In this document: positions 11,506 to 23,427 of the stretch, piece after piece
Position numbering within the stretch: position 1 is the first letter of the stretch
Layout of the letters: each line of letters begins with the position of its first letter
From: Chaetomium olivaceum
Taxonomy: Eukaryota; Ascomycota; Sordariomycetes; Sordariales; Chaetomiaceae
Reading direction: 5' to 3'
Assembly (NCBI GenBank): GCA_039881045.1
Contig: JAYWVB010000030.1
Coordinates: 186,001 to 250,000, forward strand
Length of the DNA stretch: 64,000 bases
Program-made: the position numbers and the translations under genes
Notes under the pieces: model-generated
The model's input: the letters and a program-made list of their open reading frames with translations, nothing else
Database searches by the model: none
Told to the model about the DNA's origin: nothing

Positions 11506-12571
11506 ATGTCGCTCTACTTTTGTGACGGTTGCACCGAGATAATTCCGGCCCAGAAGGCTCGGATAAGTTGTCGGGTGTGCCGGGGTTACGATCTTTGCGC
11601 CAACTGCGCAATATTGGGAACGACCACAGGTGTCCATTTGAGCAGCCACCAGACAACCTTGAATAGGACCAGCGGCTTTGCCAATATGCCTCCGCCACCG
11701 GCCAGGAACTCCACCAACGGTCCAGCTGGTGCTTCTCCTGCAGTTACAGCTACCGTTCCCGATCAGCGTGGACAATCAACCTCATCATGGAGTCAATTCT
11801 TCAACGGGCAGACCTGGCAACATACGGACAGCTTTTCTCAGCTTGTCGCCGCAATGTTTGAGCGATTGACAAACGGGACGGGTTACATGACACCCGAGGC
11901 TCACTCTGCCCTACTTGACCTGCTGGGTACTCCGTTAAGAGAGAACATCTGTATGTTAAGTTCAGGTTCTGAAAGGCACTACTACCCCAGGTGTACTAAC
12001 GGAGCACGTGCGTCTAGGGAAGCAAGCATCGCAAAGCGGCATAGGTCATAACCCGGAGAGTTATGCCGACAATGCCCTCAAGCAGGCGTATGACCTCCTG
12101 TCGCTTGACCATATCCTCCGTCCTCGCCAGACCACCACCAGTTCAAACTCTCAATCTTCTTTCCGCGGTACCCTCCTCAACACCTTCATCAACGCCGCCA
12201 TGCCATCAACGCAGATGCCCCTCCTAACGCCGAGCGGTTTCACCGAATTTTGCAAAATCGAGGCGCTCTCGGACCCGGATGAGGCGCGGAATCACTTCAA
12301 CATTGTGATTCGACACTATGACCTAATCATCTGGCGTGAGCGGGGTGAGATACCGCGGTGGGTTCTCCCACCTAGCCCAGTGCCACAGATGTTGGATCGG
12401 ATTGCCCGAGTGCAAGCCAGAGCACTCGGCCAGGCCGCGGCGCGCAATCAGAATTCAGCGGCACGGATGCGGCTTCATGACGCACAGATACAAAGAGCTG
12501 CGGAGAGCCAGCAGAGGTTGGGCGAAATCGGGTCAGGCTATTACACTGAGTATTATTACAGGCCGAACTAG
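11506..12571 (+). CDS. ZZ-type zinc-finger domain protein
   Basis: Two exons, 11506-11950 and 12018-12571, with a 67-nt intron (donor GTATGT, perfect TACTAAC branch site) giving 332 aa. The N-terminus is a ZZ zinc finger: CDGCTEIIPAQKARISCRVC, then YDLCANC and a histidine pair (VHLSSH). ZZ domains bind two zinc ions and usually mediate protein-protein contacts, for example recognition of N-terminal or modified peptides. A proline/serine/threonine-rich linker follows, then a helical C-terminal region with no recognised domain, ending in tyrosine-rich YYTEYYYRPN. It is convergent with the MFS gene downstream. The domain call is secure; the role is unknown. Confidence 0.8.
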
Positions 12572-12903
12572 AAGCAGTTGGCGTATTCCAAGACCGAGGT
12601 AAGCAAGCGGGTAGGCGCCTCTTATGCGGAATGGAAGCGGGGAAACATGTGGAGGAAGGGAATACATAGAGACAAAGTAAAAGAAAATGAAATCGAGTAA
12701 AAAGAGATTGGTCTTCCCCTTAAGTTCTGTTTCATTCCCACAATTCGAGCTTCTACACTTGGACTCCCGCTGCTTTTGTCCATACGGTGGCACGCCAGAA
12801 CTGAACGAGTCTCACAGGAAAATATAGATCTCATATTCAGCTAGCATCATTCGGCATAGCATACTAGTAACAATATCACAGCCGAATTGTGCTGTCAAAT
12901 CAT
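12572..12903. repeat. 3' intergenic region with possible dispersed repeat
   Basis: Spacer between convergent genes. The stretch 12680-12785 (purine-rich run, then CGAGCTTCTACACTTGGACTCC) resembles 39225-39310 (CGAGCATCTACAACTGGGCTCC after a similar purine run). This suggests a short dispersed repeat in 3' flanks; identity was judged by eye only. Confidence 0.35.
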
Positions 12904-14651
12904 CTAACGTGCCACCTTGGGACTGGTCGCAATCCTCATTCGCTTTCCGAACATCCACAATGGCACAGTGACCAAGGCGAAAATACCCATCAACATGCCA
13001 AATATGCCAAACGGTTCCGCCGCACCCCTGTCTTGTACCCAGGTGGCAACGAAGAATGTCCATGCAAAGGCAATGATAGATCGCAGAATTGTGACCATGG
13101 TAAAACAATCAGCTGCCAGATGGTTGTACGCGTCGATAAGCTGTAAAAGGTTAACAACGCAAACGGGGTAATGAGTAGCAGCAAGGGAGGACTCACGTAG
13201 TTGAAGCCCACCGACGGCACCTGGGTAAGCCCAAACGAGATCATACCATAACCAAACTGCAGCCCAACCCAGCGGCTCGGCCCCGGGTACTGGGCACAGA
13301 AGCCGAACACAAAGAAGCCCGAGGTCGCAACGAAGAGGGGGAAGAAGAGCGTCGGGAGCCGGTCCTCAGCCTCCGCCATACCCCGTCGTTGTTGTTTGGC
13401 CTGGCTCTTCAGCCGGCTGTCGGCGAGCAGAAACGTGTACAAGTAGCCAACAATACAGCCAACCACGCCACCGACGTTGATCAGGCCGACGTTGGCGCCC
13501 CAGAGGTAAGGGGGCATGGCGAGGATTTGCGGGGCGATGAGCGAGATGGTCACGACGCCGCCCACGAGCCCGGCGTAGTGCAGCATCACGACCCATGTTC
13601 CGGGCAGGGCGAGGGTCTTCCACGGCCGAAGAAAATACGACGCCAGGCTTTCGCGGGCGTGAGCGTGTCTGCCGATGTTGACGCCGAGGGACTGTAGGAA
13701 TGTAAAGGACTCCTGGCTAGAGTTGGTGGATTGTTGTTGGACCTGAACTGTCTCGACTTCCGTGGTGTTTGCTTCCTTGCCCTCGATTGAGGAGGTAGTC
13801 GCATTGTCGACGGTGCTTCGGTCAAATAGCGTTTCCGGGACGAAGAACACCACGCCGAGGAACACAAACGCGGACAGCCCCGTGCTCACCCACCACACGC
13901 TGGTCCACCCGTGGCTGTACCCGAGATATCCTCCGGTAAGACCACCGAAGAGCGAGCCGGAGGACAAGAAGATGGTGTACACAGCCTAAGACCTCCCTGT
14001 CAGTACTGCATATCTCACCCGCACAACCCTTGGGATTTGTTTGCCTACCATAGCCCTACCACGCTGGTGAATAAAGAATAGATCCCCAATGAGCGCCGGG
14101 GCTACCGTCTCGGACGCGCCGGCCCCAGCCCCTTGTAGCACTCTAGCGGCGAGCAACGAGCCGAATGTTTTTGCCTCGGCGCACCACACCGAGCAGAGCG
14201 TCATAAGAAGCGTGGCGAGGAGGAGGACCGGCCGGCGGCCCATCCAGCTGGATAGGGGCACCCACCAAACGTTGGACGTGCCGAGACATAGGAGGTTGAC
14301 CTGTGGGTAGAAGCACCGATCAGTTGTTGGTTCTGAGAGTGTTCTTGTGGCCTGCTAGGTTTTGTTTGGCTTGATAGGGGGAAATGAGCTACCTACCGCG
14401 ATGATGTACGAGAGATCGGAGAATGACTTCGGCTCCTGGGGGTATGCCGAGAACCAGAGCTGCAGCACTGGGGCGATGGAGGACGCGGTGTAGTTCCCAA
14501 TGAAGGCATAAATCGATGCGAAGAGTAAGGCTGCAATCTTTTGCCAGAGGGGAAAGTTTAGAGGATCCCGCGGGCTGTTGGACGGTTTGGGGAACTTGAC
14601 CAGGTGGCCACTGATACTGCTCGTCGAGTCTTCTTGTTGGCCTTTTCCCAT
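12904..14651 (-). CDS. Major facilitator superfamily transporter
   Basis: Four exons on the minus strand: 14651-14397, 14300-14049, 13985-13197 and 13140-12904, all with GT-AG introns in phase 0, giving 510 aa. About 12 hydrophobic segments are visible. The MFS loop signature appears as SSWMGRRPVLL after helix 2, followed by RVLQGAGAGASETVAPALIGDLFFIHQRGRAM, typical of fungal proton-coupled DHA1-type drug or metabolite transporters. A polar central loop (SIEGKEANTTEVETVQVQQQ) separates the two halves. It is divergent from the FAD monooxygenase fusion gene across 1.2 kb, so it probably imports the substrate or exports a product of that enzyme. Specificity cannot be read from sequence. Confidence 0.88.
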
Positions 14652-15831
14652 GCGACTTGTTAGCTAACACTCGGCTTACAAGGCTGCCAAAAGCTGGTGT
14701 TGCGACTGACTGAGAATTCTGACCGTGCCCGGCGGTGTTCGCTCGTCCACCTCGGCCGCCGAAAGGGCGAACGCGTCACGGAAGGCCTTCATGTCGACAG
14801 CAATGAATCAGAACACCCAAACAAGGGGTCAATTGATGTCGAGTCTCCCAACAACACGGCCCTACTGTGGATCTTGTATGTGGTGATGTTTCCACAGGCG
14901 TTCAGCAACCTTCACATCGTCAATATCACTAATCCCTTCTCGACGTAGGGGCTATCGGCTTGCTCCCCCGCACATACCCGACACTGTTAGACAAGCAGCT
15001 TGGTCTTTGAGTTATTCTGTCGTTGGGGTAAACGCGGGGACCCCAGACTTGGCGCGTTTGCCCTTAACTTTCTTGGGGAAACAAAATCCGGGGGATCATG
15101 GGTTTTCTGGGGCAGGTCCGGGGTTGCTTGGGGAAAAGGAAAACTTATCGGTACCAGCCTGATGTCTACCTGAGAGCGCATCGGGGGGGGTCAGATAACT
15201 ATTATGAGACAGACGTGGCGTTTTATTAGTTCTGGCCCCCATGGAAATCAGATGCGGCCAATGCCGCCAATCCATGGTATACCGAGATGGCTGCCACACC
15301 AAAAAGTCCCTGATGTTTACCGCATGTCTTCATCTTCCAACGACATCTCGCTTCGTTACCGGGAAGCAGCACGAGATCTCATTAGCTGCGGTGGGACTTA
15401 ACCGACAGTGAAAGCTACGAGTTCTCGACCAACTGTTGCACTCTTCTCGGGCTCTGAGCATTGGAAAGGAAGGACATGACAGCCGGGAATTGTTCCGGCT
15501 GCATCAATGCGTCGCCAATGCCGAGGGGGTTGGTACCGAATCTCGATTGAGCGTTAGTCCCATGCAAGTCCCAGGATCAGAGCTTCGCTCGGGGAAGCGA
15601 GTCATGAGCTCGAACGTGGAGCCGAGACCCGATGGGCCACCCATTTCCCGCCGACCCCAACTCCCCGACTGTTCCGATGCTTTGAAACTACTTTGGTAGG
15701 TATGTGGCAGGCGGCTTAAACCATCGCATGGTGCTCGAAGTTGCACCTGAGCTTGGAAGTACCCGACGCTCAAGATTACGCCTATCATTGACTTCGTCCC
15801 ACTATTTCCGATAATCCAGTTCCAAGTCGCC
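14652..15831. promoter_or_regulatory. Divergent promoter region with clustered CreA-type sites
   Basis: 1.18 kb shared by the MFS transporter and the FAD monooxygenase fusion. Five matches to the fungal carbon-catabolite repressor motif SYGGRG fall within 90 bp: 15034-15039 GCGGGG, 15041-15046 CCCCAG (minus strand), 15088-15093 CCGGGG, 15107-15112 CTGGGG and 15118-15123 CCGGGG. About 0.35 would be expected at equal base frequencies. This fits glucose repression of a catabolic gene pair. No gene is seen in the stretch. Confidence 0.45.
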
Positions 15832-18440
15832 ATGACGGAGGCTAAAGAATCACCCCAGCCACTGAAGGTGTTGGTTGTCGGGGCAGGTAGCTACCCCTGG
15901 AGTTGATGCCCCTGGACCCTGGGCTTGGCTGATCGGAAGCTGTACCCAGGAATCGGAGGACTCACTGCCGCCCTCGGCCTGCGTCAGCAAGGACATGAGG
16001 TGACAGTAAATTTAACTCAGGTTAAAGAAAATTGTATTGCTCGCTTACCATACGTAGCTCTTTGAGAGATCGCAGCTTGCCCAAGAAACTGGCGCTGCTA
16101 TCCACTTGGCCCCGAACTGCCATAGCATCCTTAGGCGGTTCGGCGTTTTCCCTGAAGTCTTTGGTGCCAACCCAGTCAACGGCGTAAGTCTAACAAGGCG
16201 GTTACAGTGTGCATTACAAGAAAAACCTAATAGGTGCTACAGGTCACCGAATACGACGGCGAAGGCAACTTAAAGTTCGACTTGGACTTGAGGAAACCTT
16301 TGTCGATATGGCAACATGTGCGTCTCGCCCCTTTTTCGACGATCACGCAAATCTTTCGAGTTGACATAATGCCTTAGCCATGGGTACTGTCCCACCGTGT
16401 TCGTCTCCATGAAGAGCTGAAGCGTACAGCACTATCTACAGATGATGAGGCGACACCTGCAGTGCTCAAGACCTCGAGTGTTGTGACGGCCGTTGACCCC
16501 AACACTGCAACCGTCACACTGGAAGACGGTTCGTCATTCTCAGGAGACTTGGTGTTGGGGGCAGATGGAGTTAGCGTAAGCCTGACCTCCGTGACACTCT
16601 TGGTCAACTCAGGTACGAACTTACTCCTTTCAGTCCATCACACGCAGTATCGTTGCCGGACCGGAGATCAAGCCTTTCGGTTCCGGCAAGAGCGCGTTCC
16701 GATTTCTGGTTCCTATTCACCTGGTCCGTGAGAATCCGATTACCGAAGCACTGGGGAAACGCGAAGGCATCATGACAATGTGGATGGGCAACGACCGCCG
16801 CCTTGTCATGTATCCTTGTTCCGACAACACGATGATGAACTTTGTCGGCATCCACCCGAGCGAGCTCTCGGCTTCTAAGGGAGAAGGTGAGCCCCTGACT
16901 TCCAACAACAGCAGCCCCATTCTCGGATACTGGCGCGATGCTAAGTATCTTTAGGGTGGAACCGCGGCGTAAGCAAGGATGTTCTCATCGATGTGTTTGG
17001 CGGTTTTGGAACGACTGTTCGGGCCCTCTTAGAAATGGCCGACGCCAATGCGCTCAAAGTATGGACTTTGTTGGATATGGATAGGATTCCCACCTGGTAC
17101 AAGGGGAGGTTGGTGTTGTTGGGAGATGCAGCGCACCCCTTCTTGCCGCATCAAGGTCAAGGAGGTGAGGGAAGAATGATCTCGCACCGTTTACAAAATA
17201 TCGTTGGGGTTTGGCTGACTTATGTCTACAGGAGGAATCGCTATCGAGGATGCGGCGTCCCTATCTGCTCTTCTACCTCGGGGCACCACTGTCGACAATA
17301 TCCCTGAGCGGTTGGCGTTGTACGAGAAAGTTCGCGACGAAAGAGCGCACAAGGTCCAGTCCTTGACCAGGATTGCGGGAACGGATCTCAATGATGAGAA
17401 CCGGGAGAAGTTCAACAGTGAGTACTTAGATACATTTTCTGTCGCCTCCCACCCTCGACTAGGTTCTGACACAGACCACAGTCATGGAGTTCATGCATTA
17501 CAACTTTGGACACGATGAGTGGCACAACTCGACCCGCGCGTTGAAGGAGCACCTCTGGTCCCGCAACGGCCCCGTCCACCGACGCACACCTCTGTCGTTC
17601 GGCCCAATGCCAAGTCCTCGCCAGGACCATCTTGGCCGGCGGATCCCCGCGCAGGACTCGGGCTTTATCACGTACTCGGTTTGCTTCAAGACTTCAGCAA
17701 CATACCTCAAGACATGGTTCCCAACCCCTGAGTTTAGCTTTTCCTCGCCCGGAACGGTGGCCGAGGCTAGTTTCCGGTGCACTGAGCTGCGGGACATGAA
17801 ATGGCTCGGCGGTGGCGGGTACAAATACCTCGGTCTTTGGATCCACGGCGTGCAATACACACGGAAGGACGGAAGTAAGGTACATGGCTCGTTCTTGGTG
17901 GTCCTACTGGAGTCGTTGGCCGATCCCATCATCACCGGGCGTGACGAGCTGGGTATGCCAAAGCTGTTCAGTGACATCGACATCAACTCAAACGGGCAGG
18001 GTTCGGCCACAATCGAGTGCAGTTGGAGAGGCCAGCAGTTTCTACGTCTGCAACTTGATGACCTGAAGGAGGGCGCCGCTGACAAGCCTGAACCTGAACC
18101 CCAAGGCCCCATCAACCCCCACGCTCCTCCCAAGCCCAAGGATGAAGGGACCATAACTTACCGCTACGTTCCGGCGGTTGGCAAGCCCGGTGAGGCTGAC
18201 GCGGCATACGCTGTCCTGTTCCGCGAGGGCAATGAGTCCGCCGCCCCACGAGTGGTGCAGAAAACCTGCCGCAGCCAGACCAGCCGGCTCGAGTTTACGG
18301 AAGGGAACTGGGACAACCTACCGACACTTCACCATATTGCCGCCGGCTTTGCGGAGATCCCGATTTATGGCGTTGTTGAGGCGAAGACGGAAGAGGGTAC
18401 CGGGGTGGATGATTTGGCGAATGCGGAAAGGATCGAGTAG
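15832..18440 (+). CDS. FAD-dependent monooxygenase fused to acetoacetate-decarboxylase-like domain
   Basis: Nine exons: 15832-15886, 15950-16005, 16058-16183, 16234-16317, 16378-16575, 16634-16886, 16955-17164, 17232-17417 and 17482-18440. All joins keep frame, giving 708 aa. Residues 1 to about 420 are a salicylate-hydroxylase-like flavoprotein: GxGxxG in VVGAGIGGLTAAL, the DG motif GADGVS and the FAD-ribityl motif LVLLGDAAHPFLPHQGQGGG. Residues from about 450 on form an acetoacetate-decarboxylase-like (ADC superfamily) domain, seen in FITYSVCFKTSATYLKTWFP, WLGGGGYKYLGLWIHGVQY and GRDELGMPKLFSDIDI. The first part should hydroxylate an aromatic or related ring with NAD(P)H and O2; the second could decarboxylate or hydrolyse a product. 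No lysine corresponding to the ADC Schiff base was confirmed. It is the likely core enzyme of the cluster. Confidence 0.87.
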
Positions 18441-18705
18441 GTAGACTACCTATGTTGTGAGATATGTGGATAGGACCGAAGGAAACGGATTTTGTTGGTT
18501 CATGGTCACGCTTATTATTTCACGACATTGCCCGTCGACATATGCTTGAACGTGAAGTGTGTAGTCGTCAAGGCTGGGGAGCTAATGACTGGCGGTTATT
18601 GTACTGCGTGATTATTATTGTATAAGCGCTCAAAGTCACCCACCCAAGTTCTCATCCCGGATTCAGGGGCGCTTTGAAGGACAAGAGGAGGCCTGCTCCT
18701 ATTTG
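18441..18705. other. Convergent 3' spacer
   Basis: Short AT-rich spacer between the monooxygenase fusion and the regulator; presumably both polyadenylation regions. No other feature is seen. Confidence 0.5.
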
Positions 18706-21700
18706 CTATTGTCTGTTCAACTGCCCATGAAACTCCATCATCCCGGCCGATGATCTCTGCAAAGCTTCCATCAGCTGCAGCAACCTCTCGACCAAATTTG
18801 GCCTCGGCAAACCCTCATAGTTATCCCTCAATATCGCAATAACAATACCCAACACCCCCTCCGGCTCAGCCAGCGAGGCCTCACCTCCCCTTCTCCCATC
18901 GCCTGCCCCCAACCCCCCAAGACAAGGCGTGCCCGCTCCAAAATGCGTAAACCTCTGCAAAGCCAAATCATCCTCCCCATCCAACCACACCGCATCCGGC
19001 CCAATCCCAGCCCCGCCCTCCCCAGCTCCACCGACCACTCCCCTCGCCCTCCCCTTCCCACTGTGGCCGGCGCCAGCCCCCGCTAGCAGCGCATAAACCC
19101 ATAGCACCAAACTCGCCTGATACATCACCACCGCCCCCGGCCCCATTAGCATCCCCTTGCCCACCCCCCTCGCAAACCGTAACACCTGCCCCGCATGACA
19201 AATCGCTCTGCGCGCGGTTTCAGTGCCCGCCCAGTCCAGCACGCTCGGATACGCCCCTCTTGCCTGCTCAGGCCCCTCGATCCCCGCAAAGATCTGCACA
19301 TCTTCGAACGGGGTATGCAGATGCAGCAGGATCAGCTCCAGGCGCATGCGGACTTCGCGGGCGGCGGTGTGCTGATGGAGGTGGTGGGTTGGGGATGAGG
19401 TGAGGGAGGGTGGTGGGAGGATGGTGTCGGAGGCGAGGCTGAGGCGGAAGTGCTCGAGGAGCTTGAGCAGTTCTTCCCGGCGCGAGGTGAGGAGGAAGGT
19501 ATTCCAGCGGCGGGGGCGGGGGGAAGCGGCGTTGTTGGGGTTGTTGTTGGGGGGGAGGGTGGAATTGGTGCTGGTGGAGCGTTGGAGGGAGGTGAGTTGG
19601 ATGCATTCCCATGCTAGTGTCCAGGCGCAGGCGAGGAAGGCTTCATTGGCGATGGGAAGGTCGAGGATGGGGTGGGCGTGGTAGAACTGGGATTGAGACT
19701 TGAAAGCGCCTGGATCGTCGAGGTAATCGGCTACGGAAGGTGGTTTGGTGTGCGAGTGGAGGGTGTTGTATGAGAAGGGCGGTCCATTGCTGGGAGGATG
19801 GTGCTGACCAGAGGAGGGCGCACAGGGAAGGGGCAAGGAGAGCTCGGCGTAGGAGATGAGCGGGTTCACCATGAGGTACATGGATGAGTTGAGGTCGTGC
19901 TGGACGAAGCGAAAGGCGGTCCGCTTGAAGGATTCTTGATGGATCCAAGTCCTCCAGGCCGTCTCTTCCGATGCGGTGGGGTCGTTGGTGTCGAGGATGA
20001 CGGGTGGGTAGCTAGACTTCCTGAACCGGCCGCCCCGTCGAACCATGGTCAGGGGTGACTGGAGGAAGCTCTCGGTGATCTCTACCTTGCGGCTGTGACC
20101 ACTCCACAAGGCGATTTCCAGGTTGATGAGAAAGGCTTGCGTCAACTCCAAGTTCCGGACGAGCGTGTTGTCAGATTCCCAGTGGGTGGGAATCGCTATA
20201 CGAAGACACTCTTGCATTGCATACCCCAACTTGGTCAGAGTAGCGTCCGAAGTCAGGACGGCACCGGCGGCTGCCATGGCAAGGAGGAGCTCGGGCTTCT
20301 TCTCATTGGGGTTGAAGCTGGCTGCATGAATGAAGGAATCCGCCCTCGCATGGGGAGAAGTGAGATAGAATTGGATCAAGGTGTCGAGCAACTCGACGCT
20401 TGGGAACGAGGCGACGGCCTTGTGTAAGTTCTCGGGGCGTATTGACTTGATAACGATAGTCAATATGTTGTCACGCGCGGCGGCGGCCCAAGACGCACTG
20501 GAGTGACACGTCGGGCGAAAGAAATCTGTGACTCCGGTGACGGATGATCGCGGGCATCTGAAGGCAGCGAGAGGTTGTGTTCCTCTGCTGCCCCATGGTC
20601 CTTGGGATTTGGCCGGAACCGCCAGTGATGGTTTCGGAATGCTTCGGAAGCGCTGTTCGCCGGATGTGGCACGCTTGACATTCCCATCGTGGGAGCAACA
20701 TGCGACGGCTCGGGGAGCGGGGGCCCACCCAGCTCGAACGGGATAGTGGTGTTGTAGGTGTCAAGGAAGCGGAGGTCCAAGTCATCCAAGTCGATACCCG
20801 GGAACGGTTGTTCGACCCCCATGCCAAGATTGTTTGGGGTGGACCACAGCCCTGGGAGAAAGTTCCACTCAGCAAAGGTAGGGGTGGTGCACCCTGCTGG
20901 AAGCTCAGGGTGGGGATCCATAAAATCGTCAACTAAGATGGTGAGAACTAAGGTTCGAATGCGGCACAGGAGTATGTGGAAGGTGGAGCAGGACTGGCAT
21001 ACCAAAAGGTTGTTGAACGACTGGGCCCATGGCAGGGCTAGGACCGGTTCCCTGATAGGCATTCTGCGGGGGCACTCCCCGTTGCAGCGGCGTAGAAGGC
21101 CCCATAAGAGGTTGCGAGGGGGCCTGGAAACGTTGCGGGACATCCCCAGCCTCGACATAGTTGGTGTTCAACGGCATGGCTTCTGACATCTGCACTTCCA
21201 GGCTAGAGGATGGCATCGACGACGAAGGTGTCGGTGATTGCTCGCTGGCCTGCGAGCCTACCGGAGATGCCGGCGTCAATAGATCGTCGTTCTTGTAAAC
21301 ACACTCGAGGCCCTTTTCGGCGCACCGGCGACACGGTTTCGCCTCGGTGCATCGGACATGGTTGGCGGCACAGGCGCGGCAAGCTTGCGATACACGGCCG
21401 GGGACATCGTCAGCGGCACCGCGGCTTAGGTTGTTGACTTTTGCGCTCCGCACATCGTGGGCAGCAACATGACGTTTAAGCAGGTCTCTGAATTACAGGC
21501 GTATAGTCAGCAATCACGGCCGCCAAGGGGCCATCGTCGGCGTCTAGGGCGGGGGCTGGGCCTGGAGTTCAGCCCGGGAAGAACAGAAAACTGCCTACGT
21601 CCGCGAGAATGATTTGCCGCAAATAGAACAGCGGTGCGGTTTAAAGTTGGTATCTGACCAGTAACAAACTCGTCAGACTCTCTCGGCCATGCCAAGTCAC

Positions 21701-21850
21701 ATCGGCGGTCCTGTCCTTACGAGATCGAACGTGACGGGCAAGGTGATCCAAACGATTGTAGTGACGTTTGCAAGATCCGCACTGGAAGAGCCCCTGGTCG
21801 TTTGCACGTGCATTGGTTGAGCTGCTCCCCGCAACTTCGATGGTGCTCAT
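18706..21850 (-). CDS. C2H2 + Zn2Cys6 transcription factor with fungal_trans domain (one apparent frameshift)
   Basis: Exons 21850-21721, 21653-21599, 21487-21003 and 20932-18706. The start MSTIEVAGSSST is followed by two C2H2 fingers, CGSCKRHYNRLDHLARHVRSH and CSICGKSFSRTDLLKRHVAAH; the first is split by intron 1 and the second by intron 2. Next is a Zn2Cys6 cluster (CRACAANHVRCTEAKPCRRC) and a long linker. The C-terminal region (ARDNILTIVIKSIRPENLHK, then LDTLIQFYLTSPHARADSF) is the fungal-specific transcription factor domain. Between 20480 and 20515 the frame slips by one missing base. Corrected length is about 965 aa. Genes of this layout often regulate neighbouring metabolic clusters. 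It sits between the monooxygenase fusion and the dioxygenase, divergent from the latter, so pathway-specific control is a reasonable inference. Confidence 0.87.
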
Positions 21851-22331
21851 CGTGAGGGTGAGCTTCTGTGGTGGGCCGAGTGGGCTGGGTAAGGCGCAGG
21901 TGGAGGGAGCCGGGACGGGAGGGGGAGCAAGTCGTGACACCAGACTGTCGTGGGAAGACCAAAAGACGCGGAACAGGAGAGGGAAGAGATGTGGATCATG
22001 TGGCCTTCGGCTCTGCCACCCCACATGTCCCGATCAATCCGCCATCGATCAGGGGTTAGGGGTGGCGTTACCCGGATCGTCTCCCAAACGACCAGATAAG
22101 GCAAACAGCAATTAGAACTAAGACACGGCATTCGGGATGGAGTAAACTTTTTCTAGTTTGGCTGCTGTTGAATTGAGCTCAAGGAAGCCACTGTCGAGTT
22201 TGCTGTGGCTAATCCATCCTTTCAATTCACAGGCCCTCACACATTGCCACTTGGTGTATTCGGCACCGCCATCTCGCAAAATTTGACTTGAAGAGTTGAA
22301 CCTGGCTTTTCTAAGAAGCGCCTATCGCAAT
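21851..22331. promoter_or_regulatory. Divergent promoter, regulator / extradiol dioxygenase
   Basis: 480 bp between the start codons of the C2H2/Zn2Cys6 regulator (minus) and the LigB-type dioxygenase (plus). No specific motif is claimed. Confidence 0.4.
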
Positions 22332-23308
22332 ATGGGTCAGTGCTGTAATGGTCATCGAGACGTGAGAACTTAGACTAAATCTTGGACAGCACCTCTTACC
22401 CCTGTCTACTTCTTTTCTCATGGCTCGACCATGATGCTTGGCGAGGAGTCCGAGTCCGCCACTTACTGGAAGAAGGCGGGCGATGAAGCGCTGGCAAAAA
22501 CACATCAAGGGTTGTCATCATGATGGTTGGTGCTGTCTAACGTTCCCCTTGAACCATACTCACCGTCTTCCAGGGAGCACACTGGGACGCCCCAGGCGAT
22601 GAGGTCCATGTTGCCACAAACCCCAACCCCACCAAGTCGCCCGTAGCCTACGTGCACCCTAGCAAGTACGTAGACTACAAGCTCAATCCCGATATCCCAA
22701 CAGCCGAGCGCTGCGTCGGGCTCCTCAAGAAGGCCGGGTTCGCCGCCTCAGGCGACGCCACCTTCGACTGGATCCACGACACCTACCTGATCCTGATCCG
22801 CATGTTCCCGTCGGGCTGCCCGCCCACGACGCTCATCTCGGCCAACGAGCGGTACGACCCGCACTTCCACATGAAGCTGGGCGCCGCGCTGCGCCCGCTG
22901 CGTAAGGAGAACTACCTGATCATCGGGTCGGGCGGCGCCGTGCACAACCTCTACCGCAACCACTGGATGCCGATGCTGCGGTTCTCGGATAACTTTGCCC
23001 AGGAGCGGCCGCCCGAGTCGTGGGCGCTCGAGTTCCGCCAGGCGGTGGAGGATGTGATCCGGAATAATACCGGTCCCAGTTTGAGAAGGGCAATGACACG
23101 GTTGATGAAGCATCCGCTGTATCGTGATGCGCATGCCACGGATGACCACTTCATGGCGGCTATGTTTGTGGCGGGTGCGGCGGGGGATGAGGAGGATGAA
23201 GGGGTGTACGGGGAGTTGGCGGCCGAGACGTGGGAGTTGACGAATATGTGTAACAGCCAGTTTGTTTGGGGGAGGTGGCCAAAAGCCTCGGTGTTGGCGG
23301 CGTCATAG
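22332..23308 (+). CDS. LigB-type extradiol ring-cleavage dioxygenase (small indels in exon 2)
   Basis: Class III (LigB/DODA-like) non-haem iron dioxygenase that opens catechol-type rings beside the diol. Exons are 22332-22335 (only ATGG), 22390-22525 and 22574-23308; the 54- and 48-nt introns have CTAA-type branch sites. The spliced start reads MAPLTPVYFFSHGSTMMLGE, where the HG is a metal-ligand position. GAHWDAP follows after intron 2, then a central motif TFDWIHDTYLILIRMFP, then GAALRPLRKENYLIIGSGGAVHNL, with the second conserved histidine in VHNL. In exon 2 at 22495-22513 the frame is disturbed twice, around AAAAA and GGG runs; one extra A and two missing G would restore ALAKHIKGVVIMM. 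Corrected length is about 291 aa, normal for the family. Its position beside an aromatic monooxygenase and a fumarylacetoacetase homologue supports a ring-degrading role. Confidence 0.83.
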
Positions 23309-23427
23309 TTCAAAGTAATCGTGAGGAGAACAAAATGAACTTTATCATTATACTACAGAACTTGCTATTCACAACACTGGAGCCAAGTCGGAAGCGGGCG
23401 CTTGCACGGTCCAGTTGCGCTTACAAT

